From: Synaphobranchus kaupii
Taxonomy: Eukaryota; Chordata; Actinopteri; Anguilliformes; Synaphobranchidae
Direction: 5' to 3'
Assembly (NCBI GenBank): GCA_029718625.1
Contig: CM056376.1
Coordinates: forward strand, 122,475,080 to 122,539,079
Length of the DNA: 64,000 bases
Shown: piece by piece, positions 1 to 19,399 of the stretch
Layout: each line of letters begins with the position of its first letter
How positions within the stretch are numbered: the stretch's first letter is position 1
Program-made: the position numbers and the translations under genes
The notes under the pieces: model-generated
Seen by the model: only the letters and a program-made list of their open reading frames with translations
Told to the model about the DNA's origin: nothing
Database searches by the model: none

Positions 1-226
1 AATTGCCATTCAGACTTGCAGCACAGTTTTGCATTTTCATTTCTGTCTTGAAAATTAAATATCTTCTTAAAAAGTTCCGCGCCTCAGCGATCATGTTGAG
101 CGTGTAATTTGGTGTGTAAATTAGCGTGCACAATTTCATATGATATTGTTCATAAACACCCTTAAGCTATTACGTTATTTTCTCCTTGGGGGAGGAAATT
201 CATTCACTTGCGGTTTTTGGGTGAGG

Positions 227-367
227 TTTTATAAATGTTCATGACTCAGAAGCTGTTGCCAGTGCTCGGCGTAGCGTGCATCTGATCTAATAACGGCTTT
301 TATAAATGTTTATGACTCAGAAGCTGTGCCAGTGCTCAGCATAGCGTGCATCTGATCTAATAACGGC
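227..367. repeat. two-copy tandem duplication, ~70-bp unit
   Basis: Two head-to-tail copies at 227-297 and 298-367 differ by a few substitutions and a 1-bp indel. Both begin TTTTATAAATGTT and end CTGATCTAATAACGGC. No coding potential is seen. Confidence 0.85.
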
Positions 368-807
368 CTTCATCAAACCAGCCATTTACTTGAGACGTGA
401 TACGTATTGTCCTGTATAAAACTTCAAGAAAGCTTTAATTGTAATTTGTGCTCCACTGGGGAATTTCTCTTCAGATCCAAACAATAAACCTCCTACCCCT
501 GCTAATTTCCTTTGCTGCGTCGTAATTGGTCTGCAGTTTGGCCTTAATATATCACCTGAATATAATTAGATTCATCAGCATTCCACTAATATGTAGTGCC
601 TACCAGAATTATTGGCAACCTCAATTAATGAGTAAAAAGTACAGGATTAAATTCAGTCTGCTTATTAAATGTCTTCTGTGCTCAGAAAAATTTGAAAATG
701 ATGTAGTTTAATTGTGATACAATTGATGAGAGGAAAAATAAATCTTTAACGCAAAATAATTTTTATTTTGAAGATGTATGTCACAATCCCTGTATTTATT
801 ACTTTGT

Positions 808-940
808 GCTCAATTTTCATCTCGTCTGACCATAGCACCCGGTTCCAATCTAGATTGCGGTAACATTTAGCAAATTCCAGGCACTTCTGTTTGAGGTATG
901 AAGACAGCAGAGGCTTTCTTCTGGCAAGCCTTCTGCTGGA
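808..940 (-). pseudogene. Tc1-like transposase fragment
   Basis: About 43 codons on the minus strand resemble the region of Tc1 transposase between the DNA-binding and catalytic domains. The segment reads RRLARRKPLLSSYLK, then EFAKCYRNLDWNRVLWSDEM, where the D of WSDE is the first catalytic aspartate of the DD34E triad. The reading frame continues on both sides without recognisable family sequence, and no terminal inverted repeats were found around it. It is a relic, not a functional gene. Confidence 0.75.
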
Positions 941-1419
941 TTGAGAAGAAAAAATCCACCCTTGTCTTATTATAGAGGCAATCCAGTCAGGAAAACACTT
1001 GATCCAATTATATGGGTCTTTATTTCTGCCGACAGTCAACACCGTACTAAAAAAAGCATTATTTATTATAGTGATCCTTTATACCCTCTAAGAGGGACTG
1101 TGGAAACCAGTATCAAGGACAACCACCTCATTACGTAGAAAAGTAAAACTTAGTTTCCCACCGTCCAGCTGCATACTCCCTTTTTTGCTTTTTGCTCAAG
1201 GCCTGTAGGAGTTGAGGAAGCCCTGTGATATACTGGCACCTGGCTCGCACGATTACTCAGCCACCTTTTCAGATGGAAAATAACAAGCAAGGTTGAATAC
1301 GACAGAATACATGATTTAATTTAACCTATAATAATAATAACAATAATAATAACAATATTATGACAATAAAAAAGTTACATTTATCTATTGAATTTTATAC
1401 ATGAATTAGTTTTTATTGT

Positions 1420-1474
1420 AAAAACACACAGTAAACAATGCATTCAATGAATATATTGTTTACTGTGTGTTTTT
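1420..1474. repeat. perfect 20-bp stem hairpin
   Basis: The arm at 1420-1439 (AAAAACACACAGTAAACAAT) is the exact reverse complement of 1455-1474, with a 15-base spacer. A further related inverted segment (TTTATTGTAAAAACAC near 1410 against GTGTTTTTACAATAAA near 1527) suggests a small palindromic MITE. Confidence 0.8.
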
Positions 1475-1549
1475 AAAATAAAAGATGAATTGATGTATTG
1501 TTAATTCAAGATTAATTACTGTATTGTGTTTTTACAATAAACAAATTCA

Positions 1550-3182
1550 GGGGCCTGTATCACGAAGCAGGGAGGTATTTCACAAAGCAGGATTAAGGAG
1601 TTAGCCAGATAACACGTAAATATTTTGAATTTGATGACATCCGATTGGATGAGAGCCTGGGTTACTTCAAAAGCTCGCCGGCTAACTAAGGTCGCCTCAG
1701 CAGTGCCAAGCCAATATGGCTGCCAACATTCTACATTTTTAGTTTGATCCTGTTCATGTGCAAACTTCTAATAAAGCAGATTATTTTACCTATTCCAACA
1801 TAATTTTTGTTAATGAAGACAGGTGGCACTAAATAGCATACCTTCTGGTTCAGTTCACTATTAGAACAATATCAAACAATATTGATGGAAATATAAATAA
1901 TTAATTTTAGTTTGGTTAAAGGGTACACCCTAGATCACTTGTTTTCGCTTTAAATGTGTTTATATGCCTACCTTATAATGAAATGTATTCATCCATTCCG
2001 TTATTTCAATAATTCTGAAATAATATTGTATATCATACGAAACTTGTAGAAAAGCGTCTTAGTGCTGCCCTCTAACGGTTGAAATTCCCCTTCTGCTCCC
2101 CACACTGCCCCCGTCCCCTCTTTGGAGGTACCTCTACGTCATATGGATAATTGCTGTCGCCCACAACCGAAACAGCCGGCACCTGATTGGTTAGACCCAC
2201 TACGTTCCTTTAGTTTCTGCTCCACATTTTTAAACCGGAACAACGTGGCGTCATGTTCATAAACTCTCTTATTCTACCTAAATAGTCAACTAAAATATGT
2301 TTCTGAAAATATTGGAGGTGCAGTTGAATATGGATTCATATTTGATCTGCAACGTGACAGTTTGACAGTTTGATTGATACAAAAATAATGTGTATATTGT
2401 ACATTAATTTATGCAAATGAGGATTGACATAGATCATCCGCCTCCACCCCTCCCTCGCTCACCCCACAAAGTATTTTTCAAAATAGTGTAGTAGGTGGAG
2501 ACAGGCTGAGATGGTGGGTGCACTTACTCTTCAACATGACTCTTACATTGATGTGTAATAATAGTGAAAACAGTTTTCCATACAAATCAGCTCTTGCATA
2601 ATTATAGATATATAGAAATGAACAATAAACATAATCACTAGTCATTTGTATAGATATGTACAAATGAGCTGTCCACGTGAGTTACTTTGTAAACGTTTCA
2701 AACAGAAACTAAACGATAACTATGAACATATTGTAGGCTAAAATCTGTGGTGTGAGGGACTAATTCAAAACGGAACCAACAAAAATGGTGGTCACTGGAG
2801 GAGATATGGGAACTAACTGGACATCGGAGAAGTGGAAATCGGAGATTTATTAAATATAAGTCGGGAAAGGGGTATTATAAAAACTCATTGATGGTAGGCT
2901 ACTGTCCGTGATTCAAACGTTTACCGAACGATCGTGGAATGAAAGCTAGGGGAGTAATTTTCTCCCGTTACTGAAACAGTAGCATAGCAGTAAGTGATGT
3001 ACTAGTTTGTTATATTGCCCACTTGATTGTATTCAATTTCTTTATATCCTATAGCAGGAGTAAAACCCTGAACCCTCCCAAATCTGGAACATGGACTGAA
3101 GTAAAAAGAGCTGCTCTGGGTTTTACTCAGTTGCAGTTATCCAGCTAACTCAGCAGTAATCCTGCTTTGTGAAACGGGGCCC
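1550..3182. mobile_element. 1.6-kb TIR element, non-autonomous, class not assigned
   Basis: The left end (GGGGCCTGTATCACGAAGCA at 1550, then a second run TTTCACAAAGCAGGATTA near 1578) pairs with the right end. The reverse complement of 3182 leftward reads GGGCCCCGTTTCACAAAGCA and continues with GGATTACTGCTGAGTTAGC. No transposase reading frame is visible between the ends. I could not identify a clean target-site duplication, so the class is open. Confidence 0.6.
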
Positions 3183-6100
3183 GGATTTACTTTCTGTGTG
3201 TTTCTCTTTGTTTATTTTTATATTGACCCCCTGAAATTTGATGATGACCCCTTAAAAAAAGAGTAGTGGGCCAGTTTGCCTGGATCAAACACGGCTCAAG
3301 CCATACATTGGACATTGTTACCGCTGAAGAAACAAAACGTTAGAATTCTGCAGCCAAATGGGCGTACGCACAGAAGGCCTGTGGAAAACAAGGCAATGCT
3401 GATGCTGACTGGATTAGGTTCGGTAGCCGACAGAAATACAAACATTTACTATCCAGGTCTACAGCCCGTCTTCAAAGCTTTGAGGGATCAGTGGTACCTA
3501 CATACAGAAGTGCTTGTATTGTATTTATTGTCAGTTTGTGATGGGAAGAATGATCAGTATTGACACATTCATTTCACTTTTTGAAAACAGAAGTAAAACA
3601 AAGGTAAGTTCAGAATAATTAAAGGTGTTTTTGGGTTTCTGTTACTCTAGTCTTTGTACTGTATTACAACTTCAGGGATGCACAACCATGTGAAAAATTG
3701 AGCTGGCGTCAATATTTGGATATGTCTCTGTCTTAACCCTATTGTAATAGCCCTGAACGGTACCAGGAAATGATAGCTAAATAATAATAATAAAAAAACC
3801 TGACACAAGTGAACATTAACTTACTAGTATTACAATATTGTATTACAATAGCTAGTAGCAAAATTTTGTATAATGCGATTCTTCTGGCCCAAAAGTTCAC
3901 TTTGCCACAAACTTTTGTAAGACCGCAAACATATTGATTTCATCAAATAATAAAGGCATGTCTTTGAGGAGGGGCTGAAGTATATGGCTGCATCTTGAAT
4001 GGATGGAGTTCATTTCCAGAACAGAGCTCTCGAGTTCCAAAGAGAAACTGCAATTCGGACACTGAAATGGAAACAGATTGTTTGAAGAGTTGCTTTTGTA
4101 TTTGGACCTGTAAAGCAAGCGCTATGGATGGTATCACCCATGTGATGAAATATCTGGGTGAAGCGGCTCCTAGAGCTCCTCTTTGCAAAGTGAGATTTAC
4201 TTCACTAATAATTGTTAACATTGTCACTGGAAATGTCAGCTTTCAGCTTTCCCTGAGGAATAATAGTTATGAGATTTGAAAATTATACTCAGGGAGAGTG
4301 TTTGTGTGGAGACACCGTGGGGAAGGCACTATATTACAGAATGTTATTGTAACGTGAATTTTAGAACGGTTTTTGTTTTCTCATACCGTTCTAAAACCAC
4401 TTTCATAGATTTCTCGCGCATGGTGGATTCTGAAACTGCTCCATTTTTTAGCGCCTGACTATTTTTCTGGAACTCTTCTGCATGTTTATCTCCTTCCTGT
4501 TGCGGTTTGCAGAATGTATACTCTTCGCAACTTTCTCTCGCACGCATTTTAATCATTTTCGAGCCTTCACTTGAATTGTTTCTTCCTTGCTCCCCAGTCT
4601 GAATAATCGCCAGGCTCAAAGAAGCGTAGGCTGCCATAGAGTTGCACGAGGCATGCTAAAGAGGGACACTTCACAGAAGTCTGGTGAAGACGATTAAAAT
4701 CTAAGAACAGAGATTAGATATCAACATCTGTAGCGTGTCAGGGGGCTCGACAGAAGGCTGAAATTTTCAAAGGATGGGGGGGGGGGGGGGTGTCATTGGG
4801 GGAACTTCACTCGGCTATTCACTCATATGCATCATTTAATTAGAAATTATTAGTTATAGAACCCATAAATTGGAAACTTCATGAGATGTTCATTTTGCAA
4901 CCATATCTACAGCTATTTATATGGTTTATCAGTTCCACTTCAAAAGATAATAGTCTTGTGTTTATTGCATTTGCTTATGCAGCTTCAGAAATAATATTTT
5001 TGTATTAAGTTTGTATGTCAGACCTGAAGCTCCCATCTTGTAAATTTGGATTGTCCTTACTTGGCCGTGTCAGGCAGTTCTTATAGTACCACCAGCTTGT
5101 TACATGGCGATTGCTTCGATGGGTCTGGCGGATGTAAACAAACTACGATTTCTTTTCAGAGGTGCTTCCCAGTTCAAGAGGGACATCTAGTGGCTAGCTT
5201 ATGGAACTACTTTTACAGATGAGCGGTATATCAGAGGGTAGGAGTTACACCCCTTGAAGTGATTTGCAAGCATGACACCATTTGTATATCTGTCAATGGT
5301 GGCTCCTGCTAATAACGTGTAATATATAGGCCATCTCACTGGTTACCCCACCCCTTCTTCCTTCATCCCTCACCCAATCTCTCATTCCCCCATTTTCTAT
5401 TCTCTCTCTCTCGCTCTCTCTCTCTCTCACAAAGGGACAAACATAAGTATTGTAATGCCAAGCACTGACAACTGCCCACCCGTTTGTGTGTGCACCGTCA
5501 GACAAAGTGAGGACCAGCCTGTACACACACAAGGTCTTATCGGTTCATGTGTTTGCCAACAATTTAAGTGGTGTTTGCATAGATAGATATTGTTGGTGAA
5601 CAATTATTCAGATTGATGTGCTTAAGAAAGGAAATTGGCAATTGGACATAATGCAAAAACAATGTTTTTCATTTTTTTTATACCCTAGCTATCAGCCTGA
5701 TACAGCCTGATAATTATTATATCAGCAACACAGTCATGCCTGTGAAAAAATCACCCCCTTTCCCTGAGGTCAACATTAAATGGACATTATTATCACCAGT
5801 TGCCCTGTACTGCATTACTATTGTGTGTGCCAATATGAACTGTGATTATTAACGAAAAGACGTTTGGCCATTATCCGTTACAATTATAATTTATATATTT
5901 CGAATGCTCTAAATTACGTATGGTGAATGAACTGAAGAGGTTTAGCTCAACCTATAACTTCAGTGAATGAGCAAGATTTTTGATTGTTTATAAGTGGCAT
6001 TAGTACTTGCTGGTGGATAAAAATCTGAGCTGTGGATCTTGGCATCCACTATGGAAACCATCATGTAAAAGGTATTCTAATCTCCTTGAAATTGACATAT

Positions 6101-6699
6101 TAGCATTGTACTTAAGTAATTTCAATGGTATTAAAAAAAATAAAAAAAATAACTCCAAGCTAAAAAGGACACGTTCTCCAGTATTATCAGAAGGTATTCA
6201 GCCATAAGAAATATTTTTCATATTTCCTAGTAAAATTCATAGCTATCATTACTTGCTGTGTGTTTTCAATATGTGTGCATTTACTTGTGGTAAATGTTAA
6301 TACAGTATATTCACAATTGGTTTTGCAAATGTACTTTAATAACGCGGACAGCATAAGTTATTTATCAAAATAACTGTAGCCATTAACGACGAGTATTTAA
6401 AAAAAGCCTTGCATGTGAATGCATAATAGAAAATAACGGATTATTTCGCATAACCCTGCATCTTTAACTTGAACAGCGTTTCGTCAGATGAATGCAGCTT
6501 TCTCAGCAAGCTGTCACCTGTAACGTTACGTTAGGTTCTCCCATGTCATCCTGCTGAAGGACGCTGCTGGTCACATGCGGTTCACTGGCTCAGGACTGCC
6601 CTGTAGATCTTTGAATCATAAACCATGGATGTATGGCGTTACATCAATACAGCACTGTGAATAACAACGGTTTCATTTTATTTCCACATATCATTAGAA
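3183..6699. other. non-genic stretch upstream of elf2
   Basis: No exon or recognised element is supported. Simple sequence includes a 15-base G run at 4776-4790 and a CT-rich tract near 5400-5430. Short open frames here have no family resemblance. Long-isoform elf2 exons were looked for and not seen. Confidence 0.5.
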
Positions 6700-6769
6700 T
6701 AGGCCTATTGCTAGAATGCGTTTTATGACATATCTCTACTGCACGATGGGTTGTATTAATAGCAGTTTT

Positions 6770-7003
6770 GAAACTGTTGGAGTCGCGCCGGACACGTACT
6801 CCAAAGTGTACCGAGGGCTCTCCCCTTCTGCATCTGCGCAGACTAGTGGCAAGGATTTCCTTTACTTGCCGCGGAAGGATCGCATCTGTGAGGGTGGGTT
6901 GTGTGTTTGACGAAATTTGAAGTGAGTTCCTGTGGCAGCGGAGTGATCTATATTACGCCTCTATGTGTTTCAAGTCAATGTGAATGTGCAACTCTGGGAG
7001 AAC
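6770..7003 (+). promoter_or_regulatory. probable promoter / 5' UTR of the elf2 short isoform
   Basis: Sequence just upstream of the alternative elf2 start codon is richer in CpG than its surroundings (for example GTCGCGCCGGACACGTAC and TTGCCGCGGAAGGATCGC). It includes a GGAA core of ETS type at about 6873. No TATA box is evident. The transcription start itself cannot be placed from sequence alone. Confidence 0.45.
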
Positions 7004-14868
<7,865 letters not shown>

Positions 14869-15108
14869 GAGCGGGACAACACAAACGGTGTCAAGAACTG
14901 CTGTTTATTTGTGTTTTGAGGCTTTTGGTCCAGACATGACAGAGACTGAAACGCTACTGCAATGGGTATAAAGTAACAGGTCGGTTCAACTGATTCAGAA
15001 AATTTGAATCAGATTTTTTAAAAACACGTGCAGTCAGAGAGACTTTAAAATTTGCGAACATTTTTTAACATCTGTCCCGTGTTTTTATGCGGGAACATTT
15101 TGTACAAG

Positions 15109-15130
15109 CCCCCCCCCCCCCCCCCCCCCC
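15109..15130. repeat. 22-base poly(C) run
   Basis: Uninterrupted C run in the elf2 3' UTR; its true length is uncertain because such tracts are hard to sequence. Confidence 0.85.
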
Positions 15131-15268
15131 TCTGAACAAAGTGGACAGCGAAAGGGACCAATGGAAATCACTACACTTTTTATCCTAACACTAAAGGTTC
15201 AGGACACTAACTCAAATGTGGTCTCAAGTAGGTGGGGTTTTGCAGAGGGCGGAGCTTGAAGGGGGTAA

Positions 15269-15291
15269 GGGGGGGGGGGGGGGGGGGGGGG
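15269..15291. repeat. 23-base poly(G) run
   Basis: Uninterrupted G run 138 bases downstream of the C run. The two could pair as an inverted repeat in single-stranded nucleic acid. Confidence 0.85.
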
Positions 15292-16060
15292 ATTTTTTAA
15301 CACTTTGTCATAATAGGAATTTGGCATTTAAAATGCAAACCAGCAAATTGTTTGACTATCACTGTGTGCACACGGCACCCATTCTCTCGGTGCTAAGTGA
15401 GAGCTTGACTCGTCCGTGAAAAGTTGCTGTTTCTCAACAGCATAAGAAAGGGATTTTTAAAAAAAGGGACTTTTGTATATATGCTATACAGTTTAAGAAA
15501 TCTCAAACAAAGCAGCCTTAGATTACATTTTTTTTATTTAAAAAAAAAATTAAGCTAACTTGCTTTTTGTGTAAAGCTCAGTTTTGATATGTTGTACCAA
15601 GCACAGTATTATAGATATAAAGCCACACTTTTTGTATTATCGTAGAGTTCATCAGGATTTCAGTTCCAGGCCATCCGCCTGTTTCCTACTGTCCATCTAG
15701 GTCTGTACGGGCATTTCTGTTTCCTGATGTCTCGTTGGTTTCAAACAAAAGGTCGTGTTCTGCCCGCATGAGTTCTTGCAGCTAGTTCTATGCTTTATCT
15801 TTTCCTTTTGCATTTTAGTTATTAAAAGTGGGTGGAGAGATGTTCGTGTTCAGACTGAACTAGTTTATATATTCAACATTTGAAGTATATTCTATTCTGT
15901 TGTACTCTTGTTTCAAAGTGTATTCAAGTAGCTTTTACTGAAATATAAAAATTAAACCATGTTGTCTTCGGATGTTCCTTTCCCCATGAAACAATTGGCC
16001 TACAAGTTAAGAACCAAATATGTGTTCTCTGCTGAAATCAATACTGTATTCATAGAACCA

Positions 16061-16457
16061 GGGCTGTGTCTGAATCCGCCCTATCTACTGTGTACAGTGT
16101 ACTGGCAGAAGTGTGCTGTTTAATGTGCACCGTTTAGCCGCGACGTGCAGTACAAAATAAATATCAATACTATTTTCCAACCGTACTGTGGAAGTGTCTT
16201 AAGACGTTCCACCCTTGCCATGTCACGTGTTGTTATTGAATGAAAACGTTAGCGAAGCTGCACGTAATATTTATGCGATCAAATGTTTGTGTACTAGAAG
16301 TGTGCTCCTGAATATACTCCGTGAAACCCTAGAAGTATCATACAGGGGTTTTAAGTGTACTATATTTCGGGAAAATTGCCTACTTAACGGCTTTCTCGTC
16401 CCATCTACTCAACAAGCATACTTAATAGTATAGAAGGGATCATGTAGGCCACAGCCC
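16061..16457 (+). mobile_element. MITE family A, copy 1
   Basis: It begins GGGCTGTGTCTGAATCC and ends GGCCACAGCCC, an inverted pair. The interior shares TTCCAACCGTACTGTGGAAG and TCTACTCAACAAGCATACT with the copy at 57990-58279, and inverted segments with the copy at 49378-49607. No coding capacity. Confidence 0.8.
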
Positions 16458-16927
16458 AGATAGAGGCCCCGCAGATATTTATTTTCTGTTCTGTGCAACC
16501 TTCTGTTCGTGCAACTGTATATAGGAAACCTTGTCAGTTAAACTCCTGTCTGAATTCTTTAGAAGTGAATGTGCAGATGCTCTAGACTGCATAAAGGGCG
16601 CTCCACTTTAAAACGTGTGGATTGATAGGAATACGCAAGTATTGCTTCATGTAGTTCTGTTGGCCTAATCTGTGTCCATTCAGAAAAGAAAAGCAATGGG
16701 TTTTATTTTGGTTCGATTTTTTGGCAGGTTTACTGTAAAATGGCATTTTCTTCCACACTGATACAGCACACATGGAACTGAGTCCACCAGCAGTTTGGTT
16801 AGATGTGCCCTTGAAAGGACAAGGTAAGAACACCTGGGTGTTAGCTTAAAACAATGAGACTTTCAGTCCTAACATTTTAGCAGCATTTCTTGATAAGTGC
16901 ATGAATGACTGTTCTTGTGTCCCCTAT

Positions 16928-17052
16928 ATTAAATATTTTACTGTGAACCAGTGTTGGTGTATACAGCCAATTAGCTCATTTAGCCAGGGTAATTGGTGGA
17001 AACAAACATTCATATGCAGCGGCCCTCCAGGACCAGAATTGCCCATCCCTGT
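16928..17052 (-). mobile_element. partial hAT-type MITE
   Basis: Read on the minus strand it starts near CCACAGGGATGGGCAATTCT and GGTCCTGGAGGGCCGCTGCA and ends near ACCAACACTGGTTCAC. This is the wording of a common fish hAT-like MITE. Only one terminal repeat is recognisable. Confidence 0.5.
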
Positions 17053-17476
17053 GGTAGTGTGTCTTCCAGCAGAGTAGTCCTCCTGAAGGAAGTGCCTATT
17101 CGCAGCGAAGACTGAATACTTGGTAACTAGGCTGTGCAAGGTAGTTGACACCCGTAATTATGTGGACAGATTAAAAAAATATATACATTTCTGAGGAGCA
17201 AATTCTTCTATTGGGGAGGAATAAAACACTGAATAGAAACCTGTACATGGCATGCATGGAACAAGTATTACACTTGTAGTTCTAGCTCAAATTCAAACAT
17301 TCAGCATTTTAAGATGCTTAAACTTTGGCTTCTTGCATCATACAGTAGAGCCAATAACGGGATGCACACTTCAGCCTCACAATGATGTACGTTTGGCTGG
17401 TCGATACAGAATCAGACAAGTCTTTCAAAGCTTTTCCCCTTGATAGTTTTAATTTCTGGAAATGAAGACAACACAC

Positions 17477-17482
17477 TTTATT
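17477..17482 (-). terminator. noct: candidate noct poly(A) signal
   Basis: AATAAA on the minus strand (TTTATT on +), about 1.07 kb past the noct stop codon. Together with the elf2 signal at 15951 it would leave about 1.5 kb between the two transcript ends. Other weak signals exist, so this is a best guess. Confidence 0.35.
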
Positions 17483-18282
17483 CCAATATTAAAAATAAAG
17501 AGTCCAAAGATGGTTGGAAAATATTAGGCCTACATCATTAATTCAAACAGAAGCAGGCCTCTATTTAGTCCAACAATAGACAACTATAAATGTAGGCCTA
17601 AGCAAGTGACCCATTTCTTACACAACCTGTTTGACAAATGTTATGAGGGAACCAAAAGATTGTTTATAAAATATAACATACTAGACTGAAAAGAAAGCAC
17701 ATAGCAGATTAACTGGACAGAGACCAAATACAAAAAAATTTATAATTCTTATACTTAAATTCTACTAACAGGTTTCTGGGGTGTGGTGTCCTCAAGGAGA
17801 ACCCCCCCAAAAAACACCATCCACACAATGCTCACTCATTGATGTTGAATGCTTGCACGTGGACGACATGGTCTTTTTGCCAATTCATTAAGACTAAAAC
17901 AGCCAACTCGATTGGCCCAGTTGTGACAAAGTGCAATTAAAAACTAAAATGAAACTCAAGTGTGCGTGTCAGCGGATATACACGAGACCATTCCCGTGCC
18001 AAATAAAAATACATTATTAAAATAAAGTATTAAAGTAGGCCTACATGATCCAAAATTTAATATATATATATATATATAAATGCACAGCATCTATAAAAAA
18101 ATATCAATTATTGCCACCTTCATAGATTTTGATAAATTATGGAATCTCTGGTTATATACATTCTTAATGCACAAAATATCTATGACGCAGGAATGATTCA
18201 TGCATTTTCAAATATATTAAGTATATATATTCTACTGCATTATATAGTATATATTAATATACTACTATATTATACATCTACT

Positions 18283-18480
18283 GGGTAGCTCACTCAGTAA
18301 AAGAAAGCACTTAGCATGAGTGAGCACCACCTTTTCGGATTGAATTGGGCCCGTGCCAGGTCGCCCACGGGATATATGGGAGGGATTCAGTCGGCGGGGA
18401 TCGCAGTGTTCATTGCTCGAGTGACCCCTGTTGGACATTCCAAAAATCGGGTAGGATTGGAAATGCCAAATTTAAATAAA
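18283..18480 (+). repeat. SINE-like sequence with tRNA-type boxes
   Basis: GGGTAGCTCACTCAGTAAAA resembles a tRNA A box and GGATTGAATTGGGCCC a degenerate B box about 55 bases later. It ends in an A-rich TTTAAATAAATAAA tail. It would lie in the 3' UTR of noct in antisense orientation. Confidence 0.4.
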
Positions 18481-18554
18481 TAAAATTTAAAATAAGAGGT
18501 CTTGCACTGTGGATTTTATATTAAAACACGCATTATGTTTTCTGAGGGAGGGGC

Positions 18555-19399
18555 TTATTGGAGCTGGTCGGGGTTGTCCTGGAAGCGGATATCGCAGACC
18601 AGGGAGATGTGGTCTGAGGGGTAGCTGTAGGAGGGCAGGCGGCCCGGTCCGATCTGCTGCTCGGTGGGCAGGTCCAGGACGGAAGTCCACGCGGAGGGCA
18701 CCTGTGAGTACCAGATGTAGTCCAGGGGTGTGGCAGCTCTCCCCGGAGGGCCGGATCTTCCAGGTGGTGTACTGCGGCTCCGACTGCCCGTCGGCGCTCA
18801 GCCGCTTGTAGGCGCTGTCCAGGCCCAGGCTGGACGTGGAGAAGCGGCGGTACACGTCCTCGCTGGGCTCGGCGTTGAAGTCGCCGCAGACCAGCAGCGG
18901 CACGCCCCCGGCCCCCTCCGGCAGCCTCCCGCAGGCTCCGCAGCAGGTCCGAGCCCTGGGCGCTGCGAAGGCGTTCCCAGCCGCTCCGCGCCTTCAGGTG
19001 GGTGACCGCCGTGCACAGGGGGGCGCCCCGTCGCCCGGCATCGCAGCGTCTGGACGATGGCCACCTGATTGGTCTTCAGGGCCAGCGCCGTGAGCCGGAG
19101 GCTGGCGCTGTCCAGCAGCTCGAAGCGGGGTCCCGGCGGAAGAAGAGGGCGCAGCCGTCTGGCCCGTTGTTTTGCTCCACATCCAGGCAGGGTGACCACG
19201 GCTTGGGGCAGAAGGTGCCGTGGTAGCCCAGGCCGCTGAGGACCGGCTGGAAGGTGTCAAAGTAGTGGTCCACCTCCTGCAGGCACAGGATGTCGGGCCG
19301 GGTAAGTCAGGATCTCCTCCAGGATGAGGTACTTGCGCTCTGCCCAGTTCAGAGCGTCCAGTGGGCACTCCACGAAACTGTCCTTGCCCTCACCGAGAG
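18555..19399 (-). CDS. noct: noct last coding exon, with five frame breaks
   Basis: The acceptor on the minus strand is CGCATGCAG. The exon begins ALGEGKDSFVECPLDALNWA and carries most of the catalytic domain. The protein similarity jumps frame at each of five G/C runs: TACCCGGCC, GACCCCGCT, CGCCCCCCTG, CGGGGGCGTG and ACACCCCTGG. Between the jumps no stop codon or missing catalytic residue was noticed. Net length change is compatible with an intact original frame. Confidence 0.9.

Larger units (their letters stand above)
14869..15975 (+). other. elf2: elf2 3' UTR with candidate poly(A) signal
   Basis: The best signal is ATTAAA at 15951-15956, followed by a GT-rich TGTTGTCTTCGGATGTTCCT. The region contains a 22-base C run (15109-15130) and a 23-base G run (15269-15291). 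An AATAAA at 16156 lies inside a MITE and is less likely. Confidence 0.5.
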
